Source: Sphingomonas sp. Leaf357 (GTDB lineage: Bacteria > Pseudomonadota > Alphaproteobacteria > Sphingomonadales > Sphingomonadaceae). From it: 64,000 bases of DNA. The translations under genes were made by a program, and so were the position numbers. This document shows, piece by piece, positions 1 to 8,481 of the stretch (its first letter is position 1; the number at the start of each line of letters is the position of its first letter). The notes under the pieces were generated by a model that was not told where the DNA came from, searched no databases, and saw nothing but the letters and a program-made list of their open reading frames with translations. The stretch is taken from contig NZ_LMPM01000001.1 in NCBI RefSeq assembly GCF_001423845.1, positions 1,403,493 to 1,467,492 on the forward strand. The letters run 5' to 3'.

Positions 1-112
1 GATCGGCGCGAAGATCTTCTACGGTGCGAAGCCGCTCACCCCGTTCGAAGCGACCACGCCGGGGGCGGACAAGGCACCGTCGGTGGCCAACGCCTTCGGG
101 AATAACAGCTGA
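1..112 (+). CDS. lemA: LemA family protein, C-terminal end (partial)
   Basis: The first bases are the last 36 codons and stop of a gene that begins before the window. The visible tail has a YGxKPLTPFE stretch followed by a short Ala/Asn-rich end, which is how sphingomonad LemA proteins finish. LemA proteins are small, single-span membrane proteins of uncertain role. The call is strengthened by context: two TPM-domain genes follow directly, and lemA plus TPM genes is a common pairing. Only the tail is visible, so the family call is partly inference from neighbours. Confidence 0.7.
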   Translation, partial: IGAKIFYGAKPLTPFEATTPGADKAPSVANAFGNNS

Positions 113-138
113 CGTTTTCGCCTTCGAAGGACAGCGTC

Positions 139-1029
139 ATGCGTCATCTCCGTCTGTTGTTCGCGCTGGTCGGGCTCGTCCTGATCGGCGCGAGCCCGGC
201 TTTCGCCCAGACCTTCCCGAAGTTCACCGGGTTGGTCGTGGATGATGCCAATGTTCTGCCGGCCAACGTAAAGGCCGACCTGACGGCCAAGCTGCAGGCG
301 CTGCAGAAGGACACCAACCGGCAACTCGTCGTCGCGACGATCGGCGATATGCAGGGCTATCCCAAGGAGGAATACGGCTACAAGCTGCTGCGCGCCTGGG
401 GCGTTGGTCTCAAGGACGTCAATAACGGCGCGATCCTGTTCATCTCACCTAACGCGCCGGCGGGGCAGCGAGGTGTACGGATCGAGGTCGGCTATGGCCT
501 CGAACCCTTCATCACCGACGCTCTGTCCAGCGTGATCATCAATAACGACATGCTGCCGAGACTGCGCGCGGGTGACATTCCCGGTGCCATGACGGCCGGG
601 ACGGATGCGTTGATCCAGCAATTGCGCTCGTCGCCCGAAGAAGCCCAGGCGCGCGTCAATGCTGCGGTTGCCGAATTCAACAAGGCCCAGCCGCACGCCG
701 GTAAACGAAGCAGTGGCGTGCCGTTCGGATTGATCTTCTGGGCATTGATCGTTGGGTTCATCGTCCTGTCCTTCTTCCGGCGCAGGAGCGAAACCGGGCA
801 GCGCTATCGCGATGCCGATGGCGGAAGCAGCGGCGGCAGCGGAATATTGCCGGTCGTCTTGTGGTCGATCGCCAACGAAATCGGCAACAGCGCCCTGCGT
901 GGCGGCGGCGGTGGTGGCTGGGGCGGTGGTGATGACGGGGATTCCGGCGGTGGCGGTTGGGGTGGCGGCGGCTTCACCGGCGGCGGCGGCGGATCTGGCG
1001 GAGGCGGCGGCGCCTCGGGGAGTTGGTGA
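139..1029 (+). CDS. TPM domain-containing membrane protein (YgcG type)
   Basis: A 296-residue protein starting with a signal peptide (about residues 1-23, cleavage after AFA). It is followed by a TPM domain (about 30-150), where the VVDDANVL opening is the family hallmark. A single transmembrane helix lies at about 197-214, and the tail is very rich in Gly with some Ser and Trp. This is the standard YgcG architecture; the globular domain would face the periplasm. TPM proteins are linked to photosystem repair in plants and have no firm bacterial role. The start is supported by GAAGGA 7 bases upstream. It sits 26 bases after lemA, and its stop overlaps the next start by one base, so the three are probably one transcript. 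Confidence 0.9.
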   Translation: MRHLRLLFALVGLVLIGASPAFAQTFPKFTGLVVDDANVLPANVKADLTAKLQALQKDTNRQLVVATIGDMQGYPKEEYGYKLLRAWGVGLKDVNNGAILFISPNAPAGQRGVRIEVGYGLEPFITDALSSVIINNDMLPRLRAGDIPGAMTAGTDALIQQLRSSPEEAQARVNAAVAEFNKAQPHAGKRSSGVPFGLIFWALIVGFIVLSFFRRRSETGQRYRDADGGSSGGSGILPVVLWSIANEIGNSALRGGGGGGWGGGDDGDSGGGGWGGGGFTGGGGGSGGGGGASGSW

Positions 1030-1700
1030 TGCGCTTGACCGCACAGGATCGCGCCAAGGTGACGGCGGCCGTGACCGCCGCCGAACTGCACACGGCGGGC
1101 GAGATCGTCACCGTCGTGGCGCGCCGGTCCGATCGCTACAACGACGTGGCGGCGCATGGCGGGGTGCTGGCGATGTTGTTGGTGCTGGCGGCACTGTCGG
1201 TGTGGCCCGGCATCGCCGAGTGGATCCACGCGCTGTTCTACGACCCGTGGGGCGATGCACCGCATTTGGGTGCTCTGTTCGGCATCGCGTTGGTCCTCTC
1301 GGCGATCGGCTTCCTCGTCGGGCGTTATGCGCTCGCGTCGCTTCGCATCCGCATCGCGGTGACGCCGGGCGCGACCAAGGCGCGGCGGGTGCGGGCGCGG
1401 GCGCTCGACCTGTTCCGCACGAGCGCGGAAAAGCGCACGATCGGCGCGACCGGGGTACTGATCTATCTCAGCCTGGACGAACATCGCGCCGAACTGATCG
1501 CCGACGCCGGCATCCACGCCAAGGTCGCGCCCGAGACCTGGGGCGCGGCGATGGCGGCGCTGATCGCGGCGGTGAAGGACGGGCGCCCCGGCGATGGCAT
1601 GGCGGAGGCCGTGGCGCAGGTCGGCATCGTTCTGGCCGAGCATTTTCCGCGAGCCGACGACGACCGTAACGAACTGCCCGATCGGCTGATCGAATTGTGA
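1029..1700 (+). CDS. TPM domain-containing membrane protein, second copy
   Basis: A 223-residue protein with the TPM fold interrupted by two hydrophobic stretches (about residues 45-65 and 85-108). This matches the second TPM protein often found with LemA. It has no signal peptide and begins with a soluble AAELHTAGEIVTVV segment, so the termini are probably cytoplasmic. The chosen ATG overlaps the upstream TGA by one base; an upstream in-frame ATG at 957 lies inside the previous gene and only adds low-complexity Arg. Its stop in turn overlaps the NUDIX gene start. Function is unknown beyond the family association. Confidence 0.85.
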   Translation: MRLTAQDRAKVTAAVTAAELHTAGEIVTVVARRSDRYNDVAAHGGVLAMLLVLAALSVWPGIAEWIHALFYDPWGDAPHLGALFGIALVLSAIGFLVGRYALASLRIRIAVTPGATKARRVRARALDLFRTSAEKRTIGATGVLIYLSLDEHRAELIADAGIHAKVAPETWGAAMAALIAAVKDGRPGDGMAEAVAQVGIVLAEHFPRADDDRNELPDRLIEL

Positions 1701-2215
1701 GCGAGGCGGCCGAAGAGACCGTCTGGCAAGGCAAGTTCATCGCCGCCAAGCGCCGCGGCCAATGGGAATATGTGTCCCGCGCGCGCGGCATTCAGGCGGC
1801 GGTGATCGTGGCGATCGAGGATGGGCACGTCATCCTGGTCGAACAGTTCCGCGTGCCGCTCGGTCGCCGCTGTCTCGAACTGCCGGCCGGGCTGGTCGGG
1901 GACGAACAGGCGGGGGAGGACGTTCTGACGTCCGCCGCACGCGAGTTAGAGGAAGAGACGGGTTATCGCGCGGATCGCGTCGAATCGATGGGCGACTATT
2001 TCTCTTCGCCGGGGATGGTGAGCGAGGGGTTCACGCTGGTGCGCGCTACCGGGCTGACCAGGGTAAGTGAGGGTGGCGGGACGGCGGATGAGGATATCGT
2101 CGTGCACCGGGTCGCGCTGGCCGATCTGCCGGTGTTCGTGGAGGAGAAGCGGACGGCGGGCGTCGGGATCGACGTGAAGATGCTGCTGCTGTTGAGCCCC
2201 TATTTATTGGGATGA
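1697..2215 (+). CDS. NUDIX hydrolase, ADP-ribose pyrophosphatase type
   Basis: A 172-residue protein with a complete Nudix box at about residues 68-90: G-x5-E-x7-RELEEETGY. The preceding LELPAGLV segment is typical of ADP-ribose/GDP-mannose pyrophosphatases such as NudF and NudK. These enzymes cleave nucleoside diphosphates linked to a sugar, using Mg2+ held by the box glutamates. The start is a GTG that overlaps the previous stop codon (GTGA), so translation is likely coupled to the TPM gene. The exact substrate cannot be read from sequence. Confidence 0.88.
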   Translation: MSEAAEETVWQGKFIAAKRRGQWEYVSRARGIQAAVIVAIEDGHVILVEQFRVPLGRRCLELPAGLVGDEQAGEDVLTSAARELEEETGYRADRVESMGDYFSSPGMVSEGFTLVRATGLTRVSEGGGTADEDIVVHRVALADLPVFVEEKRTAGVGIDVKMLLLLSPYLLG

Positions 2216-2226
2216 AACCCGATCTC

Positions 2227-2371
2227 CGTTCGTCCTGAGTAGCCATCGAGTAGCCCGCAGGGCGTATCGAGAGGGCGTATCGAAGGACAGGCGTCCCGCG
2301 CTCCAACGGTGCGTCGCTACGAGCCCTCGATCCGCCTTCGGCTACTCGGTCTCTACTCGGCACGAACGGGA
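2227..2371. repeat. Degenerate palindromic intergenic repeat (CTGAG-TCGA family)
   Basis: Between two convergent genes lie diverged arms of the sphingomonad repeat that reads CGTTCGTCCTGAG on one side and CGGCACGAACGGG on the other. A short internal direct repeat (GGGCGTATCGA, twice) sits in the left arm. The convergent position suggests it could also form a bidirectional terminator. No gene is visible here. Confidence 0.6.
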
Positions 2372-2378
2372 TAGGCAT

Positions 2379-2660
2379 TCACCGGAAATTATCCGCATAC
2401 GCCTGCAGCTTCAGCTTGCGCTCCGGTGCTGCGATCACCGTGAAAGCCAGGCCCTCGCGCTCTGCGTAAGCGATGGCCGCTTCCTGTGTGGGGAAGCCGA
2501 GGCGCAACTGATCGCGGGTGTCGCCGGAACCGGCCCAGCCGGTCAGCGGATCGGGCTGCTTGGCTTCGGCGGGCGCGAAATCGAGCACCCAGGCGTCGGT
2601 CCGGGCGCGGCCGGACTGCATGGCGTTCTTCGGGCGCTGATAGATGCGGGCGGTGGGCAT
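2379..2660 (-). CDS. NADH dehydrogenase accessory subunit, NDUFS4/ETC complex I family
   Basis: A 93-residue protein of the ETC complex I subunit conserved region family, homologous to mitochondrial NDUFS4. Recognisable parts are ARIYQRPKNAMQSG at the start, the WVLDF strand, then GWAGSGDT and an FPTQEAAIAYAEREG segment. It is an accessory subunit that stabilises the NADH-oxidising arm of respiratory complex I. This supports an alphaproteobacterial origin. The frame extends upstream in a Pro/Arg-rich stretch that overlaps hrpB; the ATG at 2660 fits family length. It lies 28 bases after hrpB on the same strand. Confidence 0.9.
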   Translation of the reverse strand: MPTARIYQRPKNAMQSGRARTDAWVLDFAPAEAKQPDPLTGWAGSGDTRDQLRLGFPTQEAAIAYAEREGLAFTVIAAPERKLKLQAYADNFR

Positions 2661-2688
2661 GGGTTTCGTCCTTCGAATCGACTTCGCT

Positions 2689-5200
2689 TTATCGCGGTTG
2701 GCGCGCGCGCGCATCCGCATTTTTCGTGGCGCTGGTGGCGGTGGCGAGAGCCGGGTCGTCGGGCCAGGGGTGGCGGGGATAGCGCCCGCGCATCTCGCGC
2801 GCGACATCGGCCCAGCTGCCCGCCCAGAAACCGGGCAAATCGCGCGTCGTCTGGATCGGCCGTCCGGCGGGGGAGGTGAGGCTGAGGACCAATGGCACGC
2901 GCCCGCCGCCGATCATCGGATGCGTGGCGAGGCCGAAGAGTTGCTGCGGGCGCAGATCGACGCGTGGCCCGCCCTCGGCTTCGTAATCGATTCGATGGCT
3001 GGATCCGGCCGGGCTGTCGAAATGCGTTGGGGCGAGGCGGTCGATCGCGCGAAGTGCGTCCCAGCCGATGATGTTGCGCAAGGCTTCGGTCAGCGCGCCC
3101 GGGTCGATCGCGGACAGACGGCGCTTTCCCTCGAGCAGCGGCATGAGCCAGTCCTCGGCGCGGGCGAGCAGGCTGTCGTCGCCGAGGTCGAGATCCGCAC
3201 CGCCATGAGCGGCGGCAAAGGCGGCGCGGTGGCGCAGGGCGAGGGCGGCATCGCTCCACGGGAGTTGCGACAGGCCATGGGCGCGCACGCCCGCCAGCAG
3301 GGCCGCTGCGATGTCGGCCGGGTCGGCGGCGGCGTCCGGGCCGCTGGTCAGCCGGATCGCGCCGAGGCGGCGTTCGCGCATCGCCTGTACGCCGCCGGTG
3401 GCGGGATCGAAGGAGACGGTGCGGCGGGTTAGGATCCGGTCGCCGAACAGCGTTTCGACGGTGGCTTGAGGAATGGCGGCGGCAGAGAGGATGCGCGCGC
3501 CGGACGCCATGCCCTGCGTCTCCGCGACGGCGAGCCAGTCGTTGCGCGCGAGTGCGGACGTGGGATCGAGCTTGAAGCCGCGGCCGCCGGCCGAGGCCCA
3601 GGTTTCGCCGGAGGTGTCGCGGCGGCGGGCGATGCGGTCGGGGAAGGCGAGCGCGATGGCGATCGCAACCTCTTCTCCCCTCCCGCTTGCGGGAGGGGCC
3701 GGGCGATCGCACAGGCCCTCCCCCAGCCCCCCCCGCAAGCGGGAAGGGAGCGAGTTGCGTCCAGCGCTTCGCCAGCTTGCGCCCGCCTTCCGCCCGTGGC
3801 CCGCGTTCGCCGCGCCATCGGCGCAGGCGCGATTCGAGATCGGGATCGTTACCGCCAAGACCACGCTCGCCCAGCAGCACCGCTACCTCCGCCGCCGTCT
3901 GCGCCAGACCCATTTCGCCGGCGCGGACCAGCATATGGCCGAGCCTCGGCGGCAAGGGCAATTTGGCGATGGCGTGGCCGTGCGGCGTGGGCCGGCCATC
4001 CATATCGATCGCATCCAGCGCGGTCAGACGCGTGCGCGCCTCAGCGACGGCGGCGGCAGGGGGTGGATCGAGCCAAGCCAGTATCCGAGGATCGGCGACG
4101 CCCCACAGCGCGCAGTCCAGCGTCAGCGCGGAAAGATCGGCCTCCAGTATCTCCGGCGGATCGAAGCGCGGCAGGCCGGCGGTCGCCGCTTCCTCCCACA
4201 GACGATAGGCCGTGCCCGGCCCCTGTCGCGCGGCGCGACCGGCGCGTTGCGTGACGGAGGCCTGGCTCGCGCGCTCGGTGACGAGGCGCGTCATGCCCGC
4301 CGCGCGATCGTAGCGTGGGCGGCGGGCGAGGCCGGAATCGATCACCACGCGGATGCCGTCCAGCGTCAGGCTGGTTTCAGCGATCGCGGTGGCGAGCACG
4401 ATCTTGCGGCGGCCATGGGGGTCGGGCTGGATCGCCGCGCGCTGCGCCTGCGGGTCGAGGCTGCCGTGCAGGCGGTGCAGGACGATGGCCTCGCCCAGAC
4501 CGTCGAGCCGCTCGGCGGTGCGTTCGATCTCGGCCACGCCGGGCAGGAAGGCGAGGATGCCGCCCTGTTCCTCGCGCAGCGCGAGGCGACACGCGGCGGC
4601 GACCGAATCCTCGATCCGCGCTTCGGCGGCGCGGCCGATATGCCTGAGGGTCAGCGGGTAGGAACGGCCCTCGCTCTCGATCACCGGTGCGCCAGTCATC
4701 AGACCGGAAAAGCGTGCGCCATCGAGCGTCGCGGACATGGCGACGAGGCGCAGATCGGGGCGGAGCGCGCCCTGCACGTCGAGCGCGAGCGCGAGGCCGA
4801 AATCGCTGTCGAGGCTGCGTTCGTGGACCTCGTCGAACAGCACCGCCGAGACGCCGGCGAGTTCGGGATCGGACTGGATGCGATTGACGAAGATGCCCTC
4901 GGTGACGACTGTCACGCGCGTCTTCGTCGAGCGCTTGCTGTCCATCCGCGTGGCATAGCCATAGGTCTGGCCGGGCGCTTCGCCGGCTTGCCCCGCCATG
5001 CGTTCGGCGGCGGCGCGCGCGGCGAGGCGTCGGGGGGAGAGCAGCAGAATCTCGCCGGTGCACCAATCCTCGCCGAGCAAAGCCGGTGCCACCGCAGTCG
5101 TCTTGCCGGCGCCGGGCGGGGCGACCAGCACGGCGTTGGGGCAGGAGCGCAAAGCGGCGAGCAAGTCCGGCAGGACGGTGTGGATCGGCAGCAAGGTCAC
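2689..5200 (-). pseudogene. hrpB: ATP-dependent helicase HrpB, reading frame broken near 3740
   Basis: HrpB-type DExH-box helicase. The N-terminal frame (from 5200) has Walker A at about residues 27-35 (APPGAGKTT), DEVH at 123-126 and SAT at 156-158. It also carries the helicase C-terminal and HA2-like regions. At about residue 485 the frame meets a palindromic repeat (3673-3750) with a run of eight G on the coding strand. The conserved HrpB C-terminal domain continues only in the +1 frame, down to 2689. Dropping one G would give one uninterrupted protein of about 836 residues carrying the repeat as an insert. So this is either a true frameshift or a homopolymer sequencing error. No other lesion is visible. 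The role of HrpB in most bacteria is poorly known. Confidence 0.85.
3673..3750. repeat. Palindromic repeat (CTCCCGCTTGCGGGAG family) inside hrpB
   Basis: Two arms, each itself a small palindrome around CCCGCTTGCGGG, flank a short middle of about 25 bases. The same arms occur at 26919-27020 (intergenic) and 51852-51960 (inside the E2 gene). Here the element sits within hrpB, at the point where the reading frame changes. Confidence 0.85.
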
Positions 5201-5314
5201 GCCGCTCCTGTCGCACGATCCGGCGGTCCTCGGACAGCCGCATTTTCAGCCGGTCACGTCCTAGTATCTCACGATATCGCGATGCTAAGCTGCGCTGCAC
5301 AACGGAGAATCTGC

Positions 5315-6292
5315 GTGGCCGGACACGATCATCATCACGGCCATGGGCATGGCCACGGGCATTCGCACGGCCGTGAGGAGGGGGCGCATGGCGGCGGCGG
5401 CCATCACGGCCACGATCATTCCGTTCCCACCAATTTCAGTCGCGCCTTTGCGATCGGCATCGCGCTCAACCTCGGCTTCGTGATCGTCGAGGCAGGCTAT
5501 GGCTTCGCGGCGAACTCGGTCGCGTTGCTGGCCGATGCCGGGCACAACCTGTCCGACGTGCTGGGGCTGGCGGTGGCCTGGGCCGGCGCGGCGCTGGCGG
5601 CGCGGCCGCCGTCGAAGCGCTTCACCTACGGCCTGCGCGGATCGTCGATCCTTGCCGCCTTGCTCAACGCGCTGCTGCTGATGGTCGCGCTGGGCGCGAT
5701 CGTGCTGGAGGCGGTGCAGCGCTTCGGCGAACCGGCCGGGGTGATGGGGCCGACGGTGGCGGTGGTCGCGGGCGTCGGCATCGTCGTCAACGGCGTGACG
5801 GCGTGGCTGTTCGCTAGCGGGCGCAAGGGCGACATCAACATTCGCGGCGCGTTCCTGCACATGGCGGCCGATGCGCTGGTGTCGGCGGGCGTCGTGGTGG
5901 CGGGGCTGGTGATCTGGCGCACCGGGCTCGGCTGGATCGATCCGGCGGTGAGCCTGGTGATCGCGGCGTTGATCTTCTGGCAGACCTGGGGCCTGCTGCG
6001 CGAGTCGGTCGAGATGTCGCTGGACGCGGTGCCGCGCGGGATCGATTTCGATCGCGTGGACGAGGCATTGTGCGGACTGGATGGCGTCGCGCGCGTGCAC
6101 GATCTGCACATCTGGCCGATGAGCACGACCGAGCCGGTGCTGACCGCGCATCTGGTGATGCCGGGCGGCGTGCCGGGCGACGGCTTCCTCGCCAGTGCCA
6201 AGACGATGCTGCACGACCGCTTCGGCATCGGCCATGCGACGTTGCAGGTCGAGACGGACGGCGCCTGCCTGGGATGCGAGAGCGGGGTCTGA
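5315..6292 (+). CDS. Cation diffusion facilitator family exporter (CzcD/ZitB-like)
   Basis: A 325-residue CDF transporter exporting Zn2+ or similar divalent metals from the cytoplasm in exchange for protons. The first 35 residues are extremely His-rich (repeated HG and HDH units), a likely metal-sensing or buffering segment. Six transmembrane helices follow. Metal-site signatures are visible in TM2 (LLADAGHNLSD) and TM5 (HMAADALVSAG), and a cytoplasmic C-terminal domain carries DLHIWPMS. The GTG at 5315 is chosen because GGAG lies 7 bases upstream; the ATG at 5282 has no such site. It is divergent from hrpB and 4 bases upstream of the next gene. Confidence 0.92.
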   Translation: MAGHDHHHGHGHGHGHSHGREEGAHGGGGHHGHDHSVPTNFSRAFAIGIALNLGFVIVEAGYGFAANSVALLADAGHNLSDVLGLAVAWAGAALAARPPSKRFTYGLRGSSILAALLNALLLMVALGAIVLEAVQRFGEPAGVMGPTVAVVAGVGIVVNGVTAWLFASGRKGDINIRGAFLHMAADALVSAGVVVAGLVIWRTGLGWIDPAVSLVIAALIFWQTWGLLRESVEMSLDAVPRGIDFDRVDEALCGLDGVARVHDLHIWPMSTTEPVLTAHLVMPGGVPGDGFLASAKTMLHDRFGIGHATLQVETDGACLGCESGV

Positions 6293-6296
6293 GCCG

Positions 6297-6647
6297 ATGC
6301 TCTACCTGATCGCCAAGGCATTGATCTCCGGCGCACTGATCGCCGTCGCATCCACGCTGGCCAAGCGTTATCCCGGCTTCGGCGCGCTCATCGCCTCGCT
6401 GCCGTTGGTGTCGGTGCTGGGCATGATCTGGCTGTGGCACGACCGGCCCGACGCGGAGAACATGGCCGCGCATGCCGGGGCGACGTTCTGGTACGTGCTG
6501 CCCTCGCTGCCGATGTTCCTGCTCATCCCCGCCCTGCTGCGGCACGGCGTGGGCTTTTGGGTCGCACTGGCGGCGGGATGCTGCCTGACGATATCGCTGT
6601 ATGCGATCATGACCTGGCTGGCCCCGCGCTTCGGACTGCACCTCTGA
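6297..6647 (+). CDS. DUF3147 family small membrane protein
   Basis: A 116-residue integral membrane protein with four predicted helices: about residues 3-20, 27-42, 57-75 and 82-105. The pattern LYLIAKALISGALIAVAS near the start and GFGALIASLPLVSVLGMIWLW match DUF3147 proteins. No function is established for the family. The ATG lies 4 bases after the exporter stop, so the two are likely co-transcribed, which suggests but does not show a link to metal transport. Confidence 0.8.
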   Translation: MLYLIAKALISGALIAVASTLAKRYPGFGALIASLPLVSVLGMIWLWHDRPDAENMAAHAGATFWYVLPSLPMFLLIPALLRHGVGFWVALAAGCCLTISLYAIMTWLAPRFGLHL

Positions 6648-6678
6648 GCGCGTCGGCGCGAATGGCCGGGTCGCTACC

Positions 6679-7692
6679 TCAATAGGCCCGCGCGGTCGCG
6701 AACTCGACCGCTTCGACCATCGCATCCTTCGCCTGGCCGTTGGCGAACCCGCCCAGAGCGTCGATCGCGCGCTGGCCGTAATGGCGGGCGCGGGCGAGCG
6801 TGTCGTCGATCGCGCGGGTCGACCGGATCAGCGAGACGGCGTGGGCGAAATCCTCGTCGCGGGCGCGGTGGCCTTCCATCGCGGCCTTCCAGAACACGCG
6901 GTCTTCCGGGTTGCCGCGCGCATAAGCGAGGATGACGGGCAGGGTGGCCTTGCCTTCGCGGAAATCGTCGCCGGCATCCTTGCCCATCGTGCCCGCGTCG
7001 GAGACGTAATCGATCGCGTCGTCGACCAGCTGGAACGCGATGCCGAGGTTGCGGCCATAGGCGTCGAGCGCGGCTTCCTCCGCCTCCGGGCGTTCGGCGA
7101 CGACGGCGGAGATGCGGCAGGCGGCGGCGAACAGAGCGGCGGTCTTCGCGCCGATGATGTCGAGATAGCGCTCCTCGGTCGTCTCGACGCGGCGCGCGGC
7201 GGTGAGCTGGTGGACCTCGCCTTCCGCGATCACGGCCGAGGCGTTGGAGAGGATTTTCAGCACCTTCAGGCTGCCGTCCTCGACCATCAGTTCGAAGCTG
7301 CGGCTGAACAGGAAATCGCCGACCAGCACGCTGGCGGGATTGCCCCAGATCAGGTTCGCGGTGCGCTTGCCGCGGCGCAGGTCGCTGCCATCCACCACAT
7401 CGTCGTGCAGCAACGTGGCGGTGTGGATGAATTCGACCGACGCCGCGAGCTTGTGATGGCGCGTGCCGGTATAGCCGAGCAGCCGTGCACTCGCGAGCGT
7501 CAGCATCGGGCGCATGCGCTTGCCGCCGCCGGCGATCAGGTGACCGGCCAGTTCGGGGATCAGCGGGATCTGCGATTCCATCCGCGACAGGATCACGGCG
7601 TTGACCAGATTCATGTCGCCCGCGACCAGCCGGACCATCGGGTCGAGCGAGGGGGCGGGGTTTTTGTCGATGCGGTGGATGGTGGCGCTCAT
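6679..7692 (-). CDS. All-trans polyprenyl diphosphate synthase
   Basis: A 337-residue trans-isoprenyl diphosphate synthase that condenses isopentenyl units to make the long side chain of ubiquinone. The first Asp-rich motif DDVVD is at 97-101 and the second (VDDAID) near 220; GGGKRMRP at about 55-62 is the diphosphate-binding segment. The family is named IspB in E. coli (C40) and DdsA for the C50 enzyme. Sphingomonads make ubiquinone-10, so decaprenyl synthase is the likeliest activity, but chain length is inference. The start at 7692 is preferred over 7722 because the extra residues look non-coding. It is divergent from the chorismate mutase gene. Confidence 0.92.
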   Translation of the reverse strand: MSATIHRIDKNPAPSLDPMVRLVAGDMNLVNAVILSRMESQIPLIPELAGHLIAGGGKRMRPMLTLASARLLGYTGTRHHKLAASVEFIHTATLLHDDVVDGSDLRRGKRTANLIWGNPASVLVGDFLFSRSFELMVEDGSLKVLKILSNASAVIAEGEVHQLTAARRVETTEERYLDIIGAKTAALFAAACRISAVVAERPEAEEAALDAYGRNLGIAFQLVDDAIDYVSDAGTMGKDAGDDFREGKATLPVILAYARGNPEDRVFWKAAMEGHRARDEDFAHAVSLIRSTRAIDDTLARARHYGQRAIDALGGFANGQAKDAMVEAVEFATARAY

Positions 7693-7809
7693 CGTGGCGC
7701 CGATGTGGCGGGGCGGGCGCACAAAGGCAACCCCAACTCGGTCCGACCGGGCTTGCGCATGGGGCGCGACGCCCGCAAAAGGCGGCGAAACTTCGCTTCA
7801 GGAGGGGCT

Positions 7810-8094
7810 GTGACCGACGAAACGCTGAGCGGCTATCGCCAGAGCATCGACAATATCGATGCGGCGCTCGTCTTCCTGCTCGCCGAACGCTTCAAGGTCA
7901 CGCAGGCGGTGGGGCGCTACAAGGCGGCGACCGACCTGCCGCCGGCCGATCCGACGCGCGAGGAAGCACAGATCGCGCGGCTGCGCGGGTTGGCGAAGGA
8001 TGCGAACCTGGATCCCGAATTCAGCGAGAAGTTCCTGCGGTTCATCATCGACGAGGTGATCCGCCATCACGAGAAGCTCGCGGCCGAAGGTTAG
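7810..8094 (+). CDS. Chorismate mutase, AroQ type
   Basis: A 94-residue stand-alone AroQ chorismate mutase, all-helical, converting chorismate to prephenate for phenylalanine and tyrosine synthesis. Typical features are the N-terminal YRQSIDNIDAALVFLLAERF helix, the AVGRYKA segment carrying the catalytic Lys, and the FLRFIIDEVIRHHE helix. It starts with GTG, with GGAGGGG just upstream (7801-7806). It lies 117 bases from the divergent polyprenyl synthase gene, so the two promoters share that gap. Confidence 0.9.
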   Translation: MTDETLSGYRQSIDNIDAALVFLLAERFKVTQAVGRYKAATDLPPADPTREEAQIARLRGLAKDANLDPEFSEKFLRFIIDEVIRHHEKLAAEG

Positions 8095-8164
8095 CGCGAA
8101 CACGGCACGTGGCGATACCCACGGGGACCGGCGGTGCGATGATCGACAGCGGCTTGGCCATGTC

Positions 8165-8187
8165 GCGGTGCCGTTCGCCGGCACCGC
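8165..8187. other. Stem-loop between convergent genes
   Basis: A perfect 8-bp stem (GCGGTGCC pairing with GGCACCGC) around a 7-base loop, lying between the chorismate mutase stop and the convergent small gene at 8255. There is no T-run on either side, so it is not a canonical intrinsic terminator. It may protect a 3' end. The rest of 8095-8254 shows nothing else recognisable. Confidence 0.4.
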
Positions 8188-8254
8188 GGCGGCCGGGGTG
8201 GCGTCACCTCTTCCGCTTGTCGCCTATGCGCCGACAGGCCGAGCGCTTGAGCGC

Positions 8255-8428
8255 TTACGCGTTCGGGCGCAGGTCGCTTACGCCGAGAGTCGAAATGTCC
8301 ACGGTCTCGAGCAGTTGATCGGCAACGCCAAGCAGGCTGGCCCAATACGCGAGCATTCCGGCATCCTCGCAGAACTTGGCGGCGGCGCGGATGTGCGCGA
8401 CGCATTCCATGATCGTATTCTCGTCCAT
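8255..8428 (-). CDS. Small protein of unknown function
   Basis: A 57-residue, acidic, mostly helical protein. I do not recognise the family. It has two cysteines (in MECVAHI and KFCEDAG) and reads like a genuine protein rather than frame noise: balanced composition, with hydrophobic residues spaced as in amphipathic helices. GGAG lies 8 bases before the ATG at 8428; a GTG at 8437 is possible but has no well-placed site. It lies upstream of neither regulator gene but is on the same strand, 53 bases after the PAS gene. The coding call itself is uncertain. Confidence 0.5.
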   Translation of the reverse strand: MDENTIMECVAHIRAAAKFCEDAGMLAYWASLLGVADQLLETVDISTLGVSDLRPNA

Positions 8429-8481
8429 CCTGCCCACTCCAGTACCGCCGCGTAAGTTGCGACTCTTTCAGCGATACGTCT

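Noticed and set aside
2216..2378. Possible tRNA or small RNA in the convergent gap
   Set aside because: No cloverleaf or conserved tRNA boxes; the gap is explained by diverged palindromic repeat arms.
3473..5281. A 600-codon extension upstream of the CDF exporter on the plus strand, antisense to hrpB
   Set aside because: The extension mirrors hrpB and has no family match. The exporter start at 5315 has a proper ribosome-binding site.
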